NCBI RefSeq assembly: GCF_000426045.1
Contig: NZ_AUEP01000010.1
Coordinates: 124,001-188,000 of the forward strand
Length of the DNA stretch: 64,000 nt
Reading direction: 5' to 3'
DNA from: Marmoricola sp. URHB0036
GTDB lineage: Bacteria; Actinomycetota; Actinomycetes; Propionibacteriales; Nocardioidaceae
Position 1 is the first letter of the stretch. Every line of letters starts with the position of its first letter. The position numbers were made by a program, and so were the translations under genes. Positions 56,386 through 64,000 of this stretch are shown here, one piece after another. The notes below the pieces were generated by a model that searched no databases, was not told the origin of the DNA, and saw only the letters and a program-made list of their open reading frames with translations.

Positions 56386-57648
56386 TCATTCGTGCGCGCC
56401 CCGACGTGAGCGGGGGCCGTTGGCTGGCTCCTCCATGGCCGCCTCGGTGACGGCGTACCGGCTCACCAGCGGGCCGGCCGAAACGCCGTGCAGCACCACG
56501 CTCGCGAGCACCGTGAAGGTGATCGCGGCCAGGGCCGGTGCCACTGCCGACGTCTCGCCCAGCTCCTCGACCGCTAGCAGGAGGAACACGACCGACGCCA
56601 GGCCTCTCGGCCCGAACCAGCCGACGAAGAGCACGGTTTGACGGTCCAGCCCCGTCCCCACCAGGGCCAGGGCCACGGGGACCACGCGTACGACCGTCAG
56701 GCTCAGCAACGCGTAGACGACCAGCGTCACGTCGAGGTGCTCGAAGGCCGCGGGTATCAGCACGGCACCGAACAGGAACCAGACCGCGAGCGCCGTCACC
56801 TCACCCAGGAGCTCCGGCAGCTCGGACGCGGCCTCGACGTCGACGATCGCCTCGTCGGTGGCGGCTGCGAAGGCGATGCCGGCCACGAAGGCCGCCACGA
56901 ACCCGTTGCCGTCGACCGCGATCGCGAGCGTGAAGCTGCTCAGAGCCGTGGCCAGGGTGGCGAGCCGCTGCCCGCCGACCACGATCCAGTGTCGTCGGGC
57001 GCCGAAGGCCATCAGCACCGCGCTGCCCCAGCCGAGTGCGACGCCGACCGCCAGCCCCACGGCGAGATCGACCAGGGCATGACCCTCGGCTCGGGTGCTG
57101 TGGCCCGCGACCCCGAGCTGGCTGGCGGCGACGGCCAGGGTGAAGACCACGATCGGCGTGGCGATGCCGTCGTTGAGGCCGCTCTCCACGTTGAGCAGCC
57201 TGCGCAGCCGCAGCGGCACACGTTTGTCGTTGATCACCTGCGCGCTGAGCGAGGCGTCGGTCGGAGCCAGGGTGGCACCCACGAAACCGGCGAGCGCCCA
57301 GGAGAGGTCGCTGAACAGCCAGGCAGCCAGCACCGAGCCCAGGACGATCGAGAGCGGGAGCCCGATCCCGAGCAGTCGCGCGGGCAGGCGTACGTCGCGT
57401 CGGAGCCGCGCCACATTGATCCGCGAGGCGTCGGCGAACAGCAACAGGGCGAGCGTCAGCTCCGCGATCAGGTGGATCGAGGGCGTTTCGAGGTTGACCG
57501 GGAGAGGTCCCCAGTCGGGGTTGGCGAGCAGGTAGCCGGCCACGAGGAAGACGAGTGGACCGTTGATGTTGAACCGGCCCAGCAGGTTGGACACGACGGC
57601 CCAGCCGAGGACCAGCAGCGCGATGACGGCGAAGGTGGGTTCGCTCAC
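56386..57648 (-). CDS. Cation/proton antiporter (CPA1, NhaP-type)
   Basis: The product is 420 aa with about 12 hydrophobic helices. Family motifs are 'TLALLLFADASRINVARLRR', 'GFVGATLAPTDASLSAQVIND' (with the conserved 'APTDA'), 'LNVESGLNDGIATPIVVFTLA' (with 'ESGLNDG') and 'GWFGPRGLASVVFLLLAVEE' (with 'GPRGL'). Exchanges Na+ or K+ for protons. The GTG at 57648 starts MSEPTFAVIALLVLGW. No obvious partner or regulatory subunit is next to it, and the C-terminal tail is short (about 15 residues). Confidence 0.92.
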   Translation of the reverse strand: MSEPTFAVIALLVLGWAVVSNLLGRFNINGPLVFLVAGYLLANPDWGPLPVNLETPSIHLIAELTLALLLFADASRINVARLRRDVRLPARLLGIGLPLSIVLGSVLAAWLFSDLSWALAGFVGATLAPTDASLSAQVINDKRVPLRLRRLLNVESGLNDGIATPIVVFTLAVAASQLGVAGHSTRAEGHALVDLAVGLAVGVALGWGSAVLMAFGARRHWIVVGGQRLATLATALSSFTLAIAVDGNGFVAAFVAGIAFAAATDEAIVDVEAASELPELLGEVTALAVWFLFGAVLIPAAFEHLDVTLVVYALLSLTVVRVVPVALALVGTGLDRQTVLFVGWFGPRGLASVVFLLLAVEELGETSAVAPALAAITFTVLASVVLHGVSAGPLVSRYAVTEAAMEEPANGPRSRRGAHE

Positions 57649-57784
57649 TGGCCATCCGCCTCCGATCGGTGCGGACGGCGTACGCCGGTCCCCGCTCGTC
57701 GAACCTAGGGTTCACCAACCCCGCGGACTTCGTCCGATGTGGGTGAGTGCGGGCAGCACCGAGCGTCGCGGTCGATCTGCCCGG

Positions 57785-58906
57785 TCAGCTCGTGGAGGTC
57801 TCGTCGGAGCGCGCGGTGTCGCCCGCCGTGCGGTAGTGACGCACGATGCGTTCGAACTGGCGTGGCTTCACGTGGCTGGAGCGCAGCACCGTGCGGGGAC
57901 CGTTGCCGTTGCGCACCGTTGCGGCCCACGAGGGGGAGGCCGGACGGCCGCTGAAGGTGACCGTCGTCGCCGGGTCGGTCAGCTCGAACCGGTCCGTGTG
58001 CCCGCCGCGATCGACCTCGAGCACACCTTCCTCGAGGGTGACGACGGTGGGCTTCCAGCCGAGCAGTGCCCACCACGCCACCAGCGCCAGCACGATGCAC
58101 CCGCCGGCGACGACGAGCGCTGCCGAGGAGTCGTCACTGACCGCGACGAACAGGGTGATCACGGCGGTGACCGCCGCGATCACGAAGACGCCGCCGAGCA
58201 GGTAGCCGCGCAGGTGGGTCGGGCTGTACTCCACGAAGCGGGGGACGTCCGGGGGACGAGGGGCGGGCTCGGACGAGGGTGTCGCCTCCGGCTGTTCGGC
58301 GACGGGCTCAGGCTCGGGCTGCTGCTCGGGCTCCGGTTCCGGCTCCGGTTCCGGCTCGGCTTCCGCTTCCGCGTCGGCTTCGGTGTCGGCTTCGGCCGGT
58401 GGTTGCACGACGGAGAGGTGCGGCTCGGGCTGTGCCTCGGGCTCCGGTTCGGGTTCGGGTTCGGGCTCGGGCTCAGGCGCCTGCTCGCCCGCGGGCTCGG
58501 GGGTCGGTTCGGGGGTCGGTTCGGGTGCGGCGGGAGTGGGGTCCGGTACGGCGTACTCGACCCCGTCGGCGTCGACCATCGTCCCGTCGGCGTAGTGGTA
58601 GAGCCAGCCGTCGAAGGCCTCGGGGCCCTCGCCCTCGTGGAAGACCCAGCCCTCGTCGACGGCGTCCGGCTCCGCGTCGCCCTCGGCCCAGCCGGACTGC
58701 TCCGAGAGCCGGGAGAGGCCCGGGATCCGGGAGAGGATCCGGCGTCCGCGGTGCAGCTCGTCCTCGGCAGACGACTCGTGCGGGGCGTCGACCACGTCGG
58801 AGGACCCGGGCGCGACCCAGGAGTTGCGGGGGCGGTCTTCGGACGCGTTCGTGGGCTCCGACATCTCGTCGGGGTCGGGTAGCGCTGCGGGGTGGGAGTC
58901 GCCCAT
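57785..58906 (-). CDS. Membrane protein with Pro-Glu repeats and PH-like C-terminus
   Basis: The product is 373 aa. The N-terminal 210 residues are acidic and low complexity, with repeated '[10 protein letters not shown]'. Before this there is a short ordered part '[30 protein letters not shown]'. Two membrane helices (around 235-255 and 262-280) follow, and the C-terminal 85 residues ('[25 protein letters not shown]') look like a small beta-rich PH-like domain. The function is unknown. The start may be MGDS at 58906 or MSEP 14 codons later. Confidence 0.72.
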   Translation of the reverse strand: MGDSHPAALPDPDEMSEPTNASEDRPRNSWVAPGSSDVVDAPHESSAEDELHRGRRILSRIPGLSRLSEQSGWAEGDAEPDAVDEGWVFHEGEGPEAFDGWLYHYADGTMVDADGVEYAVPDPTPAAPEPTPEPTPEPAGEQAPEPEPEPEPEPEPEAQPEPHLSVVQPPAEADTEADAEAEAEPEPEPEPEPEQQPEPEPVAEQPEATPSSEPAPRPPDVPRFVEYSPTHLRGYLLGGVFVIAAVTAVITLFVAVSDDSSAALVVAGGCIVLALVAWWALLGWKPTVVTLEEGVLEVDRGGHTDRFELTDPATTVTFSGRPASPSWAATVRNGNGPRTVLRSSHVKPRQFERIVRHYRTAGDTARSDETSTS

Positions 58907-59365
58907 CTGCGCACCCTACGACCGCGGCGTACCGGTGCGGGCGGATCGTTCCCATTCGCCCCAATCGATGTCCCACGATGTAGACCTGTCCGGCCCCGGA
59001 GGCGCCGCCACCCGGTTCCAGGTGTGACCTCGCACTCCTTCCCATGACGAGATGACGCGCCGGACGCCGCGATCGGTGGCTCGTCGTACGCCTGCAGGGG
59101 CGTGGTGGGAGGCGGCCGGAAGGGACATCCGGGGCGAAGGTTCGGCACACGCCGTGGGTGCCGGCTCGCGTTTACGTCAAGGGTTGGTACGCTCAGCATG
59201 CAGGGTGCAAGTTCCAGCGGTTACACAACGCTTGTTGGAGTTTGTGATCCAACGGCGTTTCTTCTCTTTGCTACAAGGCTTGTGAGGCGGGACGGCGTAT
59301 CACCCGCACCTTGCAGAGGCCGCTGAAGTGGCGGTCTCAAGCCTCAGTAACAGGAGAACACCAGC
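58907..59365 (+). promoter_or_regulatory. Intergenic region and long 5' leader of cspA
   Basis: This 459-bp gap has no gene. The first half (58907-59150) shows nothing convincing. The second half, from about 59170, is less GC-rich and contains runs such as GTTACACAACGCTTGTTGGAG and CAACGGCGTTTCTTCTCTTTGC. It ends in AACAGGAGAACACCAGC before the cspA ATG. A leader of this sort is common for cold-shock genes, where RNA structure controls translation with temperature. The promoter cannot be placed with certainty. Confidence 0.45.
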
Positions 59366-59569
59366 ATGGCTCAGGGCACCGTCAAGTGGTTCAACGCCGA
59401 GAAGGGCTTCGGCTTCATCGCTCAGGAGAACGGCGGCGATGACGTCTTCGTTCACTACTCGGCAATCCAGTCGCAGGGCTACAAGTCCCTCGACGAGAAC
59501 CAGAAGGTCGAGTTCGACGTCACGCAGGGCCCCAAGGGTCCGCAGGCGGAGAACGTTCGTCCCATCTGA
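59366..59569 (+). CDS. Cold-shock protein (CspA family)
   Basis: The product is 67 aa, a single cold-shock domain. The RNA-binding motifs RNP1 'KGFGFIAQ' and RNP2 'DVFVHYSAI' are intact, and it begins '[18 protein letters not shown]'. These proteins bind single-stranded RNA or DNA and act as RNA chaperones. The ATG at 59366 has AACAGGAGAACACCAGC in front. A terminator follows 16 bp after the stop, so it is monocistronic. Confidence 0.97.
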   Translation: MAQGTVKWFNAEKGFGFIAQENGGDDVFVHYSAIQSQGYKSLDENQKVEFDVTQGPKGPQAENVRPI

Positions 59570-59585
59570 TCGCAACTCAGACGTT

Positions 59586-59610
59586 GGCCCCGACCGTTTC
59601 GGTCGGGGCC
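59586..59610 (+). terminator. Hairpin terminator of cspA
   Basis: GGCCCCGACC (59586-59595) and GGTCGGGGCC (59601-59610) form a perfect 10-bp stem with a 5-nt loop, followed by TTCGT. It is 16 bp past the cspA stop. Confidence 0.9.
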
Positions 59611-59766
59611 TTCGTGCGTTCAGGACGTCTCAGCGGGGGACCCGCTGTACCGGTCGTCAGACAAATCGGCGACCATGGTGTCCACATAGTGGTTTCCGGG
59701 GGCTCGAGCCCGGGTAGGACTTGGTCGTCACCATCCAAGGGGGACCGAGGGAAAGGGACTTGGAGC

Positions 59767-59931
59767 GTGGACCCGTTCGACGTGCGCCTGCAGGACGATG
59801 AGCTGCTCGACGAGGTGGAGCTGACCGCCAACCTCATCGTGGCCGCCAACCAGTCCGACGCGCACATGTCCCTCTCCGAGATCGACCAGATCCTCGGCGT
59901 ACCCCCGCCCAAGCCGCGCGAAGGCGAGTGA
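59767..59931 (+). CDS. Small conserved actinobacterial protein
   Basis: The product is 54 aa, starting at a GTG (VDPFDVRLQDDELL). The pattern 'DDELLDEVELTANLIVAANQSD' and 'LSEIDQILGVPP' matches a family of short, acidic proteins widespread in actinobacteria, for which no function is known. GGGAAAGGGACTTGGAGC precedes the start. It ends 7 bp before the stop of the convergent copA. Confidence 0.72.
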   Translation: MDPFDVRLQDDELLDEVELTANLIVAANQSDAHMSLSEIDQILGVPPPKPREGE

Positions 59932-59938
59932 GCTCTCC

Positions 59939-62074
59939 TCAGGAGTCGGCCCGGAACCCTCGCAGCCGCAGCGAGTTCGACACCACGCACACGCTCGAGG
60001 CCGCCATCGCCGCACCGGCGATCATCGGATTCAGCAACCCCAGCGCAGCAATCGGGATCCCGACCAGGTTGTAGGCAAACGCCCAGAACAGGTTCTGCCG
60101 GATCGTGCGGAGCGTACGACGGGCCAGCCTGACCGACGTGCCGACCAGGGCCGGATCGCCGTTCACCAGGGTCAGGTCACCGGCCTCGATCGCCGCGTCG
60201 GTCCCGCTGCCCATCGCGATGCCGAGGTCGGCCTGGACGAGGGCAGCGGCGTCGTTGACCCCGTCGCCCACCATGGCAACCACCTCGCCCGACGCCTGAA
60301 GCCGGGCCACCTCGGAGACCTTGTCCTGGGGCAGCACTCCGGCAACCACGCTCTCGATGCCGAGCTCGTCGGCGACCTGGCGCGCGGCTGCCTCGTTGTC
60401 ACCCGTGAGCAGCACCGTCCGCAGGCCGAGACGCTGGAGATCCTCGATCGATGCTCGTGCGGCGGGCTTCACGGTGTCGCCGACGGCGATGAGCGCCCGG
60501 GGCTCGTCATCGACCCGGACGAGCACCGTCGTACGTCCGGCCGCGTGCGCGGCAACCCCGGCGTCGGCCAGCCCGGCCGGCAACGCGCTCGGCTCCGGCG
60601 TACGCCCGACGTGCACGCGATGGCCCTCGACCCGGCCGCGGACACCGATGCCGGGCTCGTTGCTGAACTCCTCGACCGCGGCCTGCCCGTCGGCGTGGGC
60701 GACGATGGCCCGGGCGACGGGGTGCTCGCTGGCAGCCTCCAGGGCGGCTGCGAGCCGGATGGCGTCCGGGTCCCCGGCCGTCTCGTGCACCCGCATCGCA
60801 CCGGTCGTCAGGGTGCCGGTCTTGTCGAGCACGACGGTGGTGATCGCGCGCGAGGACTCCAGGGCCTCGGCGCCGCGGATCACGATGCCGAGCTGCGCCG
60901 CCCGCCCGGTGCCGACGAGCAGCGCCGTGGGCGTGGCCAGGCCGAGCGCGCACGGGCAGGCGATCACCAGCACGCTCACGGCGGCGGTCATCGCGGCGTC
61001 TGCGCCGTGACCGGTCACCAGCCACGCGAGGAAGGTGGCGACCGCGACGAGCAGCACCACGGGGACGAACACCGCCGAGATCCGGTCCGCGAGGCGCTGG
61101 ATGGGGGCCTTGCCGGCCTGGGCGTCCACCACCGACTGCCGGATCCGGGCCAGCAGGGTGTCGCGACCGATGCGGGTGACCTCGACCACCAGCCGGCCGT
61201 CGGCGTTGAGGGTGCCGCCGACGACCTCGTCGCCCGCGGCCTTCTCCACCGGGAGGCTCTCACCGGTGATCATCGACTCGTCGACGGCACTGGCCCCGTC
61301 GGTCACGACGCCGTCCGTGGGTACCTGGGCGCCGGGCCGCACCAGCACGCGCATCCCTGGTCGCAGCTCGGCGACGTCGACCTCGCGCTCGCGACCCTCC
61401 TCGAAGACCACCGCCCGCTTGGCGCCGAGCTCGAGCAGGGCGTGCAGGGCCGACCCGGCGCGGGACTTCGCCCGCGCCTCGAGGTAGCGCCCGAGCAACA
61501 GGAAGGTGGTGACGGTGGCGGCCACCTCGAAGTACAGGTGCATCTCCCCGCGCAGCAGCTGGACCACCGACCAGGCAAGCGCGACCAGGGTGCCCAAGGA
61601 GACCAGGGTGTCCATCGTGGAGGCCCCGTGACGGGCGTTGACCGCTGCGGCGCGGTGGAACGGCCATCCGGCGTACAGCACGACCGGGACGGTGAGCACC
61701 AGCTGCAGCCACGGCAGCCGGGGCACGCCCGGGACCATCGACAGCACCAGGACGGCCACGGTGAGGGGCACGGCCAGCAGCAGCCGACGGAACAGGCCCG
61801 CGGCGTACGCCGCCTCCTCCGCCTGGGGGTCCGACTCGCCACCGGAGGGGAGTGCCGCGGAGTAGCCGGTGCGTTCGACGGTCTCGACCAACGTGGCCTC
61901 GTCGACCAGGGCCGGGTCGAAGCGGACCCGCGCCGACGCCGTCGCGAGGTTGACGCTGGCCGCGACCCCCTCCAGCCGGTTCAGCTTCTTCTCCACGCGG
62001 GCGACGCAGGACGCGCACGTCATCCCGCCGACCAGGAGGTCGACGGAACGGGTCTGCCCGTGGGTCTCGGTCAT
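59939..62074 (-). CDS. copA: Copper-translocating P1B-type ATPase CopA
   Basis: The product is 711 aa. The N-terminal heavy-metal domain has '[17 protein letters not shown]'. About eight membrane helices follow, with the metal-binding '[17 protein letters not shown]'. The P-type motifs '[17 protein letters not shown]' (phosphorylated aspartate), '[10 protein letters not shown]', '[17 protein letters not shown]' and '[22 protein letters not shown]' are all present. It exports Cu+. The ATG at 62074 ([11 protein letters not shown]) is used rather than an upstream ATG in the palindromic element. It is downstream of copZ and csoR on one strand. Confidence 0.95.
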   Translation of the reverse strand: MTETHGQTRSVDLLVGGMTCASCVARVEKKLNRLEGVAASVNLATASARVRFDPALVDEATLVETVERTGYSAALPSGGESDPQAEEAAYAAGLFRRLLLAVPLTVAVLVLSMVPGVPRLPWLQLVLTVPVVLYAGWPFHRAAAVNARHGASTMDTLVSLGTLVALAWSVVQLLRGEMHLYFEVAATVTTFLLLGRYLEARAKSRAGSALHALLELGAKRAVVFEEGREREVDVAELRPGMRVLVRPGAQVPTDGVVTDGASAVDESMITGESLPVEKAAGDEVVGGTLNADGRLVVEVTRIGRDTLLARIRQSVVDAQAGKAPIQRLADRISAVFVPVVLLVAVATFLAWLVTGHGADAAMTAAVSVLVIACPCALGLATPTALLVGTGRAAQLGIVIRGAEALESSRAITTVVLDKTGTLTTGAMRVHETAGDPDAIRLAAALEAASEHPVARAIVAHADGQAAVEEFSNEPGIGVRGRVEGHRVHVGRTPEPSALPAGLADAGVAAHAAGRTTVLVRVDDEPRALIAVGDTVKPAARASIEDLQRLGLRTVLLTGDNEAAARQVADELGIESVVAGVLPQDKVSEVARLQASGEVVAMVGDGVNDAAALVQADLGIAMGSGTDAAIEAGDLTLVNGDPALVGTSVRLARRTLRTIRQNLFWAFAYNLVGIPIAALGLLNPMIAGAAMAASSVCVVSNSLRLRGFRADS

Positions 62075-62087
62075 GTGGTCTCCCGCG

Positions 62088-62158
62088 CCGGACATGCGAA
62101 TGTTGCTCGTGGGTCTCGGGCGAGCATCAGGCGCCACGTCCGTGACATTCGCATGTCA
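62088..62158. repeat. Palindromic element, copy 2 (GGACATGCGAATGT family)
   Basis: CCGGACATGCGAATGT at the left and TGACATTCGCATGTCA at the right are near reverse complements, matching the outer words of the copy at 28643-28714. The inner parts differ; here an inner TGCTCG/CGAGCA pair is present. It lies between copZ and copA. The TGA of copZ is in the right arm, and the element may attenuate or process the transcript. Confidence 0.88.
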
Positions 62159-62350
62159 GGCGAGCGCGTACCCGGCCTCATCGACGGCGGCGGCGACCTG
62201 CTCGTCGGTGAAGCCGTCGCCCTCGACGGTCAGGGTGCCGGTCTCGACGTCGACGCTGACGACGTGCACGCCCTCGATCGCCTCGACCTCGCTCGTGACG
62301 GCCGCGGCGCAGTGGCTGCAGGTCATGCCGGTGACGGTGTAGGTGCTCAT
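62156..62350 (-). CDS. copZ: Copper chaperone CopZ
   Basis: The product is 64 aa, one heavy-metal-associated domain. The metal motif 'GMTCSHCAAAV' (M-x-C-x2-C) is at residues 8-18, and the ferredoxin-like fold shows in 'VVSVDVETGTLTVEGDGFTDEQVAAAVDEAGY'. It carries Cu+ to CopA. It is between csoR and copA, with a palindromic element covering its stop. Confidence 0.93.
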   Translation of the reverse strand: MSTYTVTGMTCSHCAAAVTSEVEAIEGVHVVSVDVETGTLTVEGDGFTDEQVAAAVDEAGYALA

Positions 62351-62375
62351 CGTTCTCCTCCGTACATGGTCGTGG

Positions 62376-62684
62376 TCAGCTCTTCAGCAGGCGGGTGATG
62401 GCCGCGCTCGCCTCGGCGACCTTCTCCTCGGCCCGGACGCGCCCGTCCTCGTCGCCCGCGGCGGCGCCGGCGACGGCGTCCTGGACGCAGTGGCCCAGGT
62501 GGTCCTCGACCAGGCCGACCGAGACGCTCTGCAGCGCGCTCTTCACCGCCGAGACCTGGGTGAGGATGTCGATGCAGTAGACGTCCTCGTCGACCATCCG
62601 CTGCAGGCCGCGGACCTGTCCCTCGATGCGTCGCAGCCGCTTGAGATAGTCGGCCTTGTGGTCGTGGTAGCCGGGCGTGTCCAT
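62376..62684 (-). CDS. csoR: Copper-sensing transcriptional repressor CsoR
   Basis: The product is 102 aa and fits the CsoR/RcnR family. The Cu+ ligands Cys-37 ('DVYCID'), His-62 and Cys-66 ('DHLGHCVQDA') are in place as in M. tuberculosis CsoR. 'YLKRLRRIEGQVRGLQRMVDED' forms the first DNA-contact helix. Copper binding releases it from DNA. A matching operator lies just upstream at 62694-62714. It is followed by copZ and copA on the same strand, so it controls its own operon. Confidence 0.95.
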   Translation of the reverse strand: MDTPGYHDHKADYLKRLRRIEGQVRGLQRMVDEDVYCIDILTQVSAVKSALQSVSVGLVEDHLGHCVQDAVAGAAAGDEDGRVRAEEKVAEASAAITRLLKS

Positions 62685-62693
62685 GCCGTGAGG

Positions 62694-62714
62694 TTATATA
62701 CCCCTAGGGGGTAT
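62694..62714. promoter_or_regulatory. CsoR operator
   Basis: The sequence TTATATACCCCTAGGGGGTAT matches the CsoR site pattern (TATACCCCCTAGGGGGTATA-like, a dyad with a central CTAG). It lies 10 bp upstream of the csoR start, where it would overlap the promoter. Confidence 0.88.
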
Positions 62715-62792
62715 TGCAAGCGGGCGAGTTGCATGCCGGAGCGCCCCAGCACCTAGCATGTGCATCGTTCTTGTCCTCCTCTTCAGGAGTTA

Positions 62793-63413
62793 ATGGTGGC
62801 GCTGCGCTTCAAGCCCGTGGACAACACGTTCTACACATTGCTCACCGAGTCGGCCACCCGCCTGGTGGAGGGCGCCGCCATCCTTGCGGAGCTCCTGGGC
62901 GAATCGGCCGACCGGGACGACATCGCGGCACGCATGCGCGACGCCGAGCACGAGGCCGACGAGACCACCCACGAGATCGCCAAGCGGGTGAACTCCACCT
63001 TCGTGACGCCCTTCGACCGGGAGGACATCTACGCCCTGGCCTCCACGCTCGACGACGTCATGGACTTCATGGAGGAAGCGGTCGACATGACCATGCTCTA
63101 CGAGGTCGAGAAGCTGCCTGGTCGGATCGCCGACCAGGTCGACGTACTCCAGAGGTGTGCGGAGCTGACGGCCGAGGCGATGCCCAAGCTGAAGTCGATG
63201 AAGGGTCTCGAGGAGTACTGGATCGAGATCAACCGCCTCGAGAACGCCGGCGACAAGAGCTACCGACGCATCCTCGCCAAGCTTTTCAGCGGTCAGTACG
63301 AGGCGCTCGAGGTGCTCAAGCTCAAGGACATCGTGGACTCCCTCGAGCACGCGGTCGACGCCTTCGAGAAGGTCGCGAACATCATCGAGCAGATCTACGC
63401 CAAGGAGTCCTGA
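62793..63413 (+). CDS. DUF47 (PhoU-like) phosphate transport accessory protein
   Basis: The product is 206 aa, a helical PhoU-like DUF47 protein. It starts 'MVALRFKPVDNTFYTLLTES' and has 'MRDAEHEADETTHEIAKRVNSTFVTPFDREDIYALASTLDDVMDFMEEAVDM' as the conserved core. Such proteins are paired with Pit-type phosphate transporters, and pit begins 3 bp after its stop. The ATG at 62793 has AGGAG only three bases away; a GTG one codon later (62796) has better spacing. Function: probably regulates Pit. Confidence 0.9.
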   Translation: MVALRFKPVDNTFYTLLTESATRLVEGAAILAELLGESADRDDIAARMRDAEHEADETTHEIAKRVNSTFVTPFDREDIYALASTLDDVMDFMEEAVDMTMLYEVEKLPGRIADQVDVLQRCAELTAEAMPKLKSMKGLEEYWIEINRLENAGDKSYRRILAKLFSGQYEALEVLKLKDIVDSLEHAVDAFEKVANIIEQIYAKES

Positions 63414-63416
63414 CCG

Positions 63417-64000
63417 GTGGACCTCATCGTCGTGGCGGTGGTCCTCGTCGCTCTCGTCTTCGACTACACCAACGGGTTCCACGACGCGGCGAACGCCATC
63501 GCCACCTCGGTCTCCACCCGGGCCCTGACCCCGCGGATCGCCCTGGTCCTCGCCGCGGTGATGAACTTCGTGGGTGCACTGCTGGGCCAGGAAGTCGCAC
63601 ACACCGTGAGCGACGTGATCTCCCCGCCCTCGGGGAACGCCGGCCTCGTGATCGTGCTGGCCGGTCTGCTGGGCGCCATCACCTGGAACCTGATCACGTG
63701 GTACTTCGGACTGCCGTCGTCGTCCTCGCACGCCCTGATCGGGGGCCTCGTCGGTGCGGCTCTGGTGGCCGGCGCCATCGTCCACTGGCCGACGATCGTG
63801 GACAAGGTGCTGATCCCGATGGTGGCCTCGCCACTCGTCGGGTTCGCCGGCGCCTTCGCGCTGATGCTGGCGATCATGTGGATCTTCCGGCGCCGCTCAC
63901 CGCACAAGGTCTTCCGCGGGTTCCGCCTCTCCCAAACCGTGTCGGCGGCCGCGCTGGCGCTGGGCCACGGGCTGCAGGACGCCCAGAAGACCATGGGTGT
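63417..64000 (+). CDS. pit: Inorganic phosphate transporter, Pit family (3' end outside window)
   Basis: The open frame starts at the GTG at 63417 and runs past the window end, giving about 194 residues. The Pit signature is clear: 'FDYTNGFHDAANAIATSVSTRALTP' near residue 15 and 'FGLPSSSSHALIGGLVGAAL' near 100, followed by membrane helices and 'ALGHGLQDAQKTMG' at the edge. Pit takes up metal-phosphate by proton symport. It follows the DUF47 gene by 3 bp and forms an operon with it. Confidence 0.94.
   Translation, partial: MDLIVVAVVLVALVFDYTNGFHDAANAIATSVSTRALTPRIALVLAAVMNFVGALLGQEVAHTVSDVISPPSGNAGLVIVLAGLLGAITWNLITWYFGLPSSSSHALIGGLVGAALVAGAIVHWPTIVDKVLIPMVASPLVGFAGAFALMLAIMWIFRRRSPHKVFRGFRLSQTVSAAALALGHGLQDAQKTMG

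Overview
This is a GC-rich (about 70%) actinobacterial chromosome segment, most likely from Nocardioides or a close relative. The evidence is a mycothione reductase, a DesA3-type desaturase with its reductase, an actinobacterial CobN plus ChlI-ChlD cobaltochelatase, many GTG starts, 1-4 bp stop/start overlaps, and REP-like 'GGTTTCGACAAGCTCAACCAC' words. No phage, IS element or CRISPR array is visible.

Region 1 (1-20006) is a nearly complete late-cobalt-insertion (aerobic type) cobalamin locus. Rightward genes are cobN(end)-cobF-cobQ-cobK-cobU. Leftward genes are chlID-bluB-cobO-cobBC, then, after an internal cobalamin riboswitch, cbtB-cbtA-cobT-cobS-cobD. Next come rightward cobL-cobM and leftward cobG-cobH-cobIJ. 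A second cobalamin riboswitch precedes chlID. Three fusions are present (CobB-CobC, CobI-CobJ, CobL). CobG lacks its usual cysteine-rich C-terminus.

Region 2 (20078-31148) holds housekeeping and mixed genes: an SDR, an Fpg/Nei glycosylase, a SpoIIAA-like protein, a flavodoxin, a carotenoid-type oxidoreductase, an SRPBCC protein, tRNA-Phe, tRNA-Asp and tRNA-Glu (with a duplicated 3' half), a P450 with a small zincin, and a desaturase with its ferredoxin reductase, divergent from a PucR-type regulator.

Region 3 (31149-43881) holds a five-gene ECF sigma/anti-sigma/ABC transporter operon, an amidohydrolase, two crcB genes behind a probable fluoride riboswitch, an ATP-binding regulator, mycothione reductase, type II NADH dehydrogenase and a thioesterase.

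Region 4 (44038-50702) is a catabolic island. A tightly overlapping operon (CaiB CoA-transferase, citryl-CoA-lyase-like protein, LigB, LigA, quinone-oxidoreductase-like protein) faces a divergent TRZ/ATZ amidohydrolase and an IclR regulator.

Region 5 (50809-64000) has a secreted protein, tandem mini zinc-ribbon genes, a possible structured RNA, a lipoprotein, tRNA-Lys, an arylsulfatase, a cation/proton antiporter, cspA, a CsoR-CopZ-CopA copper operon and a DUF47-Pit phosphate uptake pair running off the end.

Across the window there are several families of short (35-100 bp) palindromes, usually placed at gene 3' ends. Some are inside coding sequence: cobBC contains two and chlID one, all read in frame.
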